Source: Bacillota bacterium
GTDB taxonomy: Bacteria > Actinomycetota > Aquicultoria > Aquicultorales > Aquicultoraceae
Assembly: GCA_023511485.1 (NCBI GenBank)
Contig: JAIMBH010000025.1
Span: forward strand, 1-37,586
Reading direction: 5' to 3'
DNA: 37,586 bases
In this document: positions 33,430 through 37,586 of the stretch, piece after piece
Numbering within the stretch: the first letter of the stretch is position 1
How the letters are laid out: each line of letters starts with the position of its first letter
Made by a program: the position numbers and the translations under genes
Notes under the pieces: model-generated
Told to the model about the DNA's origin: nothing
Seen by the model: only the letters and a program-made list of their open reading frames with translations
Databases searched by the model: none

Positions 33430-35526
33430 TCACTCTCCTATCGTAATTCTTACGTCGGCCGCCACACCACCCAGTCCTTTGTTTAGCACCATAAAAGGAT
33501 TGATATCCATCTCTATTATCTCAGGAAAATCAGTGACCAGTTGCGAGACCTTAAGTATTGTATCTGCAATAGCATCGATATCGGCGCTGGGTTGTCCTCT
33601 CACTCCACGCAAAAGTGCATATGCATTTATCTCCTGTATCATCCTAATGGCTTCTTGTTTTGAAACAGGTGCAACCCTAAATGATACATCTTTTAGGACC
33701 TCAACGTATATGCCGCCAAGACCAAAGAGGATTAAATGTCCAAACTGTGGGTCTCTATTGACTCCGATAATCGTCTCGCGAGCGCCCGTTACCATCTCTT
33801 GGATACATATGCCCCAGACTATTGCCTGCGGCATGAATCTCGCTACATTGTTTAAAATGCGATTGAAGGCCGCGACGAGTTCTTCCTCATTTTTCACGCC
33901 AACAGCAATACCGCCTACATCGCTTTTATGAAGAATATCCGGTGAAGCGATTTTTAAGACAAGCGGGAATCCAATATGTTTGCTTACCTTAAGGGCTTCG
34001 TCAACATCGTGGGCGAGAACGCACCTTGCTATATTGATGCCGTAGGCATCAACGACTTGGGATGCCTGGATATCCGGGAGATTTCGCCTGCCCAATTTTC
34101 TTGTTTCATCAAATATCTCGCGCACAGTGTTTTTACGGACCTTAAAAGTCTCGTAAGTTTTCGGTGGCTCTAAGCGATAGCTCATGTGTGATAGTACTGC
34201 TGCTACTGTGCCGATAGCTCGCTCAGGATAGTAATAATTAGGAATCTTGTTCTCGGTAAGAATTCTTACACCTGAGTAGACATCGGATCTCCCCATAAAA
34301 CATGCGTAAATAGGCTTATCTGGATATTGTTGAGACATAGTTGCGATAGAGCGCGCCGTTTCATCTATCTCGGTCATTGCCTGTGGCGTTAGGATGACAA
34401 GCATAGACGAAACATTCTCATCTTTTAGAACAATCTCCATTGCTGACCTGTATCTGTCAGCTTTAGCGTCACCTAAAACATCAACCGGATTATACAGGCC
34501 CGCTGCTGGTGGTAATATCTCACGCAGGGCATCAATGGTCTCTCTGTTAAAAGATGCAAGCGGCACACCGTATTTCTCGCATGCATCAGTTGCCATGATC
34601 CCTGGGCCTCCTGCATTGGTCAGTATTGCTATGTTTCGGCCCTTGGGTAACGGCTGGTAGGCAAATCCGACAGCATAGTCAAACAGGTCCTCAACAGAAT
34701 TTGCCCTAATTATTCCACTCTGCCGAAATGCACTTTCAAACGCTTGTTCAGAACCAGCAAGAGTTCCTGTATGAGATGATACTGCCCTTGCACCGGCATC
34801 GGTTACGCCTGATTTTATGGCTATAATTGGTTTTTGCTTAGAAACCTTAGCCGCAATATTCATAAACTCACGGCCATGGCTTATTCCTTCCATATAGATG
34901 CTTATGACCCTGGTCTGCTCGTCGTCTCTTAAAGCCTGCAGGAGGTCTATCTCATCTATGTCTGCTTTATTGCCTAAACTTATAAATTTTGAAAAGCCTA
35001 TTTGCTCGGCTTTTGCCCAATCAAGAATTGCTGTAAGAAGAGCGCCCGATTGCGATATCATCGCTATATTGCCAGTGTACGGCATTTCTTTAGCAAACGT
35101 TGCATTTAAGCTGCATCCTGTATTGGCAGCCCCTAAGCAGTTTGGGCCCAAAACTCTAATACCGTAGCGGTTTGAGATATCGATAACTTCTTTCTCAAGA
35201 CGCGCGCCCTCAATGCCGGTTTCTTTAAATCCTGCAGAAATAATAACCGCCACCTTAACTCCCTTCTCGCCCGCTTCCTCCATAACCTGGGGAACCAGCC
35301 TGCTCGGGACTACGATGACGGCAAGGTCAACTCTATCTTGGATATCTTTTATAGATGCATAAACGGGCTCGCCATGGATTTCCTTTGCTTTTGGATTTAC
35401 GGCGAAATATTTGCCCTTAAAGCCGGCTTCTCTTATGTTATCAAAAATTTCGTGGCCGACATTTCCCTCTTCACGGCCTACTCCAATAACCGCAACTCCA
35501 GCCGGACAAAATAAATTCTCTAGCAT
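33430..35526 (-). CDS. ADP-forming acetate-CoA ligase, fused alpha-beta subunits
   Basis: 698 residues. The N-terminal CoA-binding domain (AVIGVGREEGNVGHEIFDN) and succinyl-CoA-ligase-like domains carry the phosphohistidine H252 in SSHTGTLAGSEQAF. The C-terminal ATP-grasp half begins near 475 (QASQVVDAYGI, KIASPDILHKSDVGGI). Enzymes of this type interconvert acyl-CoA, ADP and phosphate with acid, CoA and ATP, and serve energy conservation in anaerobes and archaea. Acid specificity is not readable. An AGGTGG site lies 5 nt before the ATG. It follows rpmF by 39 bp and is coupled to the DRTGG gene. Confidence 0.93.
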   Translation of the reverse strand: MLENLFCPAGVAVIGVGREEGNVGHEIFDNIREAGFKGKYFAVNPKAKEIHGEPVYASIKDIQDRVDLAVIVVPSRLVPQVMEEAGEKGVKVAVIISAGFKETGIEGARLEKEVIDISNRYGIRVLGPNCLGAANTGCSLNATFAKEMPYTGNIAMISQSGALLTAILDWAKAEQIGFSKFISLGNKADIDEIDLLQALRDDEQTRVISIYMEGISHGREFMNIAAKVSKQKPIIAIKSGVTDAGARAVSSHTGTLAGSEQAFESAFRQSGIIRANSVEDLFDYAVGFAYQPLPKGRNIAILTNAGGPGIMATDACEKYGVPLASFNRETIDALREILPPAAGLYNPVDVLGDAKADRYRSAMEIVLKDENVSSMLVILTPQAMTEIDETARSIATMSQQYPDKPIYACFMGRSDVYSGVRILTENKIPNYYYPERAIGTVAAVLSHMSYRLEPPKTYETFKVRKNTVREIFDETRKLGRRNLPDIQASQVVDAYGINIARCVLAHDVDEALKVSKHIGFPLVLKIASPDILHKSDVGGIAVGVKNEEELVAAFNRILNNVARFMPQAIVWGICIQEMVTGARETIIGVNRDPQFGHLILFGLGGIYVEVLKDVSFRVAPVSKQEAIRMIQEINAYALLRGVRGQPSADIDAIADTILKVSQLVTDFPEIIEMDINPFMVLNKGLGGVAADVRITIGE

Positions 35527-35565
35527 CTATACCACCTAAAGAGGGTTTATAGTGCTTATTCCCAA

Positions 35566-35745
35566 TTATTCTACTTCAAGAACTTCTCTTTTGTTGTAAT
35601 ATCCGCATGATGAGCAAACGCGGTGGGGTAGTTTTGGCTCATGGCATTGCGGACACTCAACCAGCGTCGGGCCTGATATGGCTTTCCAATGGGCCTTTCT
35701 TGAGTTCTTGCGTGCATGCGAGGTTCTCCTCTTTGGTACTGCCAT
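35566..35745 (-). CDS. rpmF: 50S ribosomal protein L32
   Basis: 59 residues from ATG at 35743-35745 to TAA at 35566-35568. The N-terminus [20 protein letters not shown] is classical L32, and two Cys pairs (C31-x2-C34 and C44-x2-C47, in [10 protein letters not shown] and RVCSSCGYY) form the zinc ribbon. GGGGGAGGTG lies about 8 nt upstream. It starts the lipid block as in many bacteria (rpmF-plsX-fabH), but here two extra genes lie between it and plsX, and the usual DUF177 (YceD) partner is not upstream. A longer overlapping frame in another register is a shadow. Confidence 0.97.
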   Translation of the reverse strand: MAVPKRRTSHARKNSRKAHWKAISGPTLVECPQCHEPKLPHRVCSSCGYYNKREVLEVE

Positions 35746-35790
35746 TTATATAGCACCTCCCCCAATAAATTTGCCTATGCTTGGCTTCAT

Positions 35791-35818
35791 ATAATATAGA
35801 CTAATATTAATAGAACAA
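35791..35818 (-). promoter_or_regulatory. Candidate rpmF promoter
   Basis: On the minus strand, TTGTTC (35813-35818) and TATTAT (35791-35796) are separated by 16 bp, about 45 bp before the rpmF start. It lies downstream of the terminator at 35842-35867. Confidence 0.4.
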
Positions 35819-35841
35819 GAAAACACTATACATCTAAAGAT

Positions 35842-35867
35842 AAAAGCCTGCAATTTGGCAGGCTTTT
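35842..35867 (-). terminator. Intrinsic terminator upstream of rpmF
   Basis: AAAAGCCTGC and GCAGGCTTTT form a perfect 10-bp stem with a 6-nt loop. The A and T ends make it work in both directions. No minus-strand gene lies within 870 bp upstream, so it either ends a non-coding transcript or acts as an attenuator for rpmF. Confidence 0.8.
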
Positions 35868-36090
35868 GCTAGCATGCAAATAACAGCATTATTTTACATG
35901 CGCACGTGCTATATGTCCAGAAATCCCGGAAAATTTCTAATTGCCTGGCCTTATAGAGTAAGAGTGCCGATGCCTTAAAGTGCGAACGTTAACCAGCAAA
36001 AATTTTGCGCTTTAAGAGCCCCAGGTCTTGCCAGCTTACCAATCGATCTCATGTTTTTACCAGTATTTGCCGATATTATAGAAGAACCAT
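35868..36090 (-). ncRNA. Possible leader RNA or small RNA upstream of rpmF
   Basis: A gene-free stretch that ends in the terminator at 35842-35867. CTTAAAGTGC (35974-35983) and GCGCTTTAAG (36007-36016) form a 10-bp stem with one G-U pair, and a TATAAT box lies on the minus strand at 36075-36080 without a good -35 box. The layout of structured RNA, terminator, then rpmF fits an attenuator, but I recognise no known RNA family. This is an inference from structure only. Confidence 0.3.
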
Positions 36091-36160
36091 GGATATTAAG
36101 GCCTTCTTGTCATTTGTTCTGAGCGGCCAGTTTAGTTCTTAAAGTAAAAGAGGTTGCCGC

Positions 36161-36736
36161 ATGGCATTTTTTGAAGATGTTGAGGTCTTCCAACAAAGAA
36201 GGCGCCAGCAAGCTGAATATATCCGACGGCTGCAAGAGGAAAAAGAACTTTTTGTGGCTTCCTCAACATCGAAGGTTGTCGAGATACTCAGGGAATTTGC
36301 CAGCAAGGCCCCGCTTGTTGTTCCCCATAAATTTGTTCTAACCCCAACTCATAGGAGGAAACTGGCCTTTTTTGACGGGTCTCATTCTTACAGGCCGGTT
36401 ATTGAAATGCCCGATGTGATGCTCGTTGAATTTGGGGTTGGCCTTGCCAAAATTGAGAGCAGTATACGTGATTGGAATGAGGTATATCTAGATAAGGCAG
36501 GCCGTTATCACTGCTGTGAACGTATAGTCGTTCCTTACGGCGAGGGATCTCAGAAATCATTCAGTTTATATAAAGGGATTCTGTACGAACGAAACCTTGC
36601 AAGATCCCTGCTTGAAGCGCATATTGAGAACAATATTCTCGAATATTCCCAAATCAACAACAACTGGACAGACCTTAATACGTTCTTAGACTTCCTAGTA
36701 GAACAGCTTGATGCCTATTTGGCCGATGATAGGTAA
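36161..36736 (+). CDS. Conserved-looking protein of unknown function
   Basis: 191 residues from ATG at 36161 with AGAGG 7 nt upstream. I do not recognise the family. The N-terminus (residues 10-35, rich in Gln, Arg and Glu) is likely a helix or coiled coil; the middle (about 70-150) alternates beta strands and loops and includes a CCERIVVPYGEG block; the end is an acidic helix. No membrane segment or signal peptide is visible, so it is probably cytoplasmic. It is a single plus-strand gene that ends 3 bp before the convergent secreted protein. Confidence 0.75.
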   Translation: MAFFEDVEVFQQRRRQQAEYIRRLQEEKELFVASSTSKVVEILREFASKAPLVVPHKFVLTPTHRRKLAFFDGSHSYRPVIEMPDVMLVEFGVGLAKIESSIRDWNEVYLDKAGRYHCCERIVVPYGEGSQKSFSLYKGILYERNLARSLLEAHIENNILEYSQINNNWTDLNTFLDFLVEQLDAYLADDR

Positions 36737-36739
36737 ACT

Positions 36740-37273
36740 TTAATACCAGCCTCTTCTTTGGTGGAAAGCCTTAGCTGCAAGCGGTGTTCCGTAGCGGCGT
36801 TTAATATATTCACATCCGGCTTTAGTTTCGCTTGCTGCATCACCGAGCACCATCCAGTGTGGCGGGTTTGCAAGCTGGAATAGACCCTTCCACTTTCCAT
36901 TTTTGCTAATAGTTCCAGGGACCGTAGCTTCATGTGCGCATATCCAAACAAGCGCATCAAGCTGTGCAGGGTCAGGCCAGTATTCAGCCCCAACTTGTCT
37001 AATTATGGGCTCTACGCTTACGGTTCTTTGCGCGCCTCTCGAAATAGAGATTCTTCTTTTTGCCAGGCTACGGCGTCTCCGATAACGTTTGCGTTTCTTC
37101 TTTAGCTTTTTAGATTTTTTGTAACTTGTTTTAATATGCTTGGCGGAACTTGCGACCGTTTTTACTGGAGCCGCTTCAGCAAAGCCTCCTGTTAAAGTTG
37201 CTAGGAAACAGAAACTGGCAAAAACGGCTGTGGCAATAAACTTCTTGCTTTTCTTACTGCTGCTTAATTCCAT
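36740..37273 (-). CDS. Secreted lytic-transglycosylase-like protein
   Basis: 177 residues from ATG at 37273, which has GGAGGT 7 nt upstream; an in-frame start at 37288 is less likely. A signal peptide (residues about 10-36, cleaved near AEA/APV) is followed by a linker of about 40 residues extremely rich in Lys and Arg. The C-terminal 80 residues resemble the transglycosylase-like or resuscitation-factor-like domains of Gram-positives: WPDPAQLDALVWICAHEA with a candidate catalytic Glu, GLFQL, and the typical ending YIKRRYGTPLAAKAFHQRRGWY-like block (quoted in part: RRYGTPLAAKAF). It probably acts on peptidoglycan; the basic linker may bind wall polymers. Confidence 0.75.
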   Translation of the reverse strand: MELSSSKKSKKFIATAVFASFCFLATLTGGFAEAAPVKTVASSAKHIKTSYKKSKKLKKKRKRYRRRRSLAKRRISISRGAQRTVSVEPIIRQVGAEYWPDPAQLDALVWICAHEATVPGTISKNGKWKGLFQLANPPHWMVLGDAASETKAGCEYIKRRYGTPLAAKAFHQRRGWY

Positions 37274-37586
37274 AAATCTTACCTCCACTTTGTAAACGAC
37301 TCATATTATTCCGATTGAACTTTCTTTAAACAGTAGGCTTTATGGCTTTTACGCTTCCTCCAAAACGACCTTATTGAGCAAGCGCAGCCGCCTATATTTA
37401 GCCTTGATGCCGGCTGCCTTATATGCATAGACATCAACCAAGGCCACGCTAAAGCAATAATTAACACATGGATTTTACTGCCCAGGGATTAATAAAAAAT
37501 TTATTAGGTTTTGTCTAAGGCTTTGACCTGGATATGTTGAGGTGCTAACAGTTGTGGTGAATCTATTGCTGGGGTGAATTTACTGC
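37274..37586. other. Region beyond the last gene
   Basis: 313 bp to the window edge. It should contain the promoter of the secreted protein on the minus strand. I see no other gene, tRNA or strong hairpin, and the window may cut a neighbouring gene's upstream region. Confidence 0.4.

Noticed and set aside
35571-35765. A 64-codon open frame overlapping rpmF
   Set aside because: It runs through the L32 gene in a different register; the L32 frame has the conserved sequence, zinc Cys pairs and ribosome site.

Overview
The window looks like chromosome from a moderate-GC, Gram-positive-type bacterium. A deep-branching actinobacterial or Firmicutes-like lineage fits best, but I cannot fix the taxon from sequence alone. 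The clues are the order plsX-fabH-fabK-fabD-fabG-acpP-fabF-rnc-smc-ftsY-ffh-rpsP-khpA-rimM, a FabK-type (FMN) enoyl reductase, an ADP-forming acetyl-CoA synthetase, a KimA-type potassium transporter, strong Shine-Dalgarno sites with frequent TTG and GTG starts, and a secreted protein whose C-terminus resembles actinobacterial transglycosylase-like domains. No rRNA, CRISPR array, transposase or complete prophage is visible.

Left third (1-13.7 kb), accessory and mixed-strand. First comes a two-gene unit on the minus strand: an autoinducer-synthase/N-acyl-amino-acid-synthase-like acyltransferase and a SAM methyltransferase. Next are a KimA-like K+ transporter, a PAP2 phosphatase and a CaCA cation exchanger. 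The exchanger sits behind a clear yybP-ykoY (Mn2+) riboswitch whose P1 helix overlaps an intrinsic terminator. Then come a TIGR01777-type nucleotide-sugar-epimerase-like protein with a 220-residue basic disordered tail, an AHL-lactonase-like metallo-hydrolase that lacks the usual bridging aspartate, a GNAT enzyme and a 55-residue SEC-C protein. These are followed by a membrane-anchored protein built on a tyrosine-recombinase fold with altered active-site residues, a DUF2795 protein, a CXXC-less thioredoxin-fold-like protein, an HMA metal-binding protein, a cytoplasmic HtrA-like protease and MsrB.

Centre and right (13.9-35.8 kb), almost all on the minus strand: the core biosynthetic block. Read in transcription order it runs rpmF, ADP-forming acetyl-CoA synthetase, a BioD-like/DRTGG protein, a 400-bp gap, plsX, fabH, fabK, fabD, fabG, acpP, a second FabK/nitronate-monooxygenase-like enzyme, fabF, rnc, smc, ftsY, a TPR protein, a membrane protein, ffh, rpsP, khpA, rimM and tRNA-Ala(CGC). 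It joins acetyl-CoA supply, phospholipid and fatty-acid initiation and elongation, chromosome condensation, membrane protein targeting and ribosome maturation. Several genes overlap or abut (plsX/fabH, NMO/fabF/rnc, acs/DRTGG), which suggests translational coupling. The internal gaps hold inverted and direct repeats that could be processing or regulatory sites.

Right end (35.8-37.6 kb): a structured non-coding stretch with a strong terminator upstream of rpmF, an unrecognised 191-residue protein on the plus strand, and a secreted lytic-transglycosylase-like protein on the minus strand.

The items most worth following up are the membrane-anchored recombinase-fold protein, the acyl-signal-like genes, the basic-tailed epimerase, the riboswitch, the putative rpmF leader RNA and the repeats around acpP.
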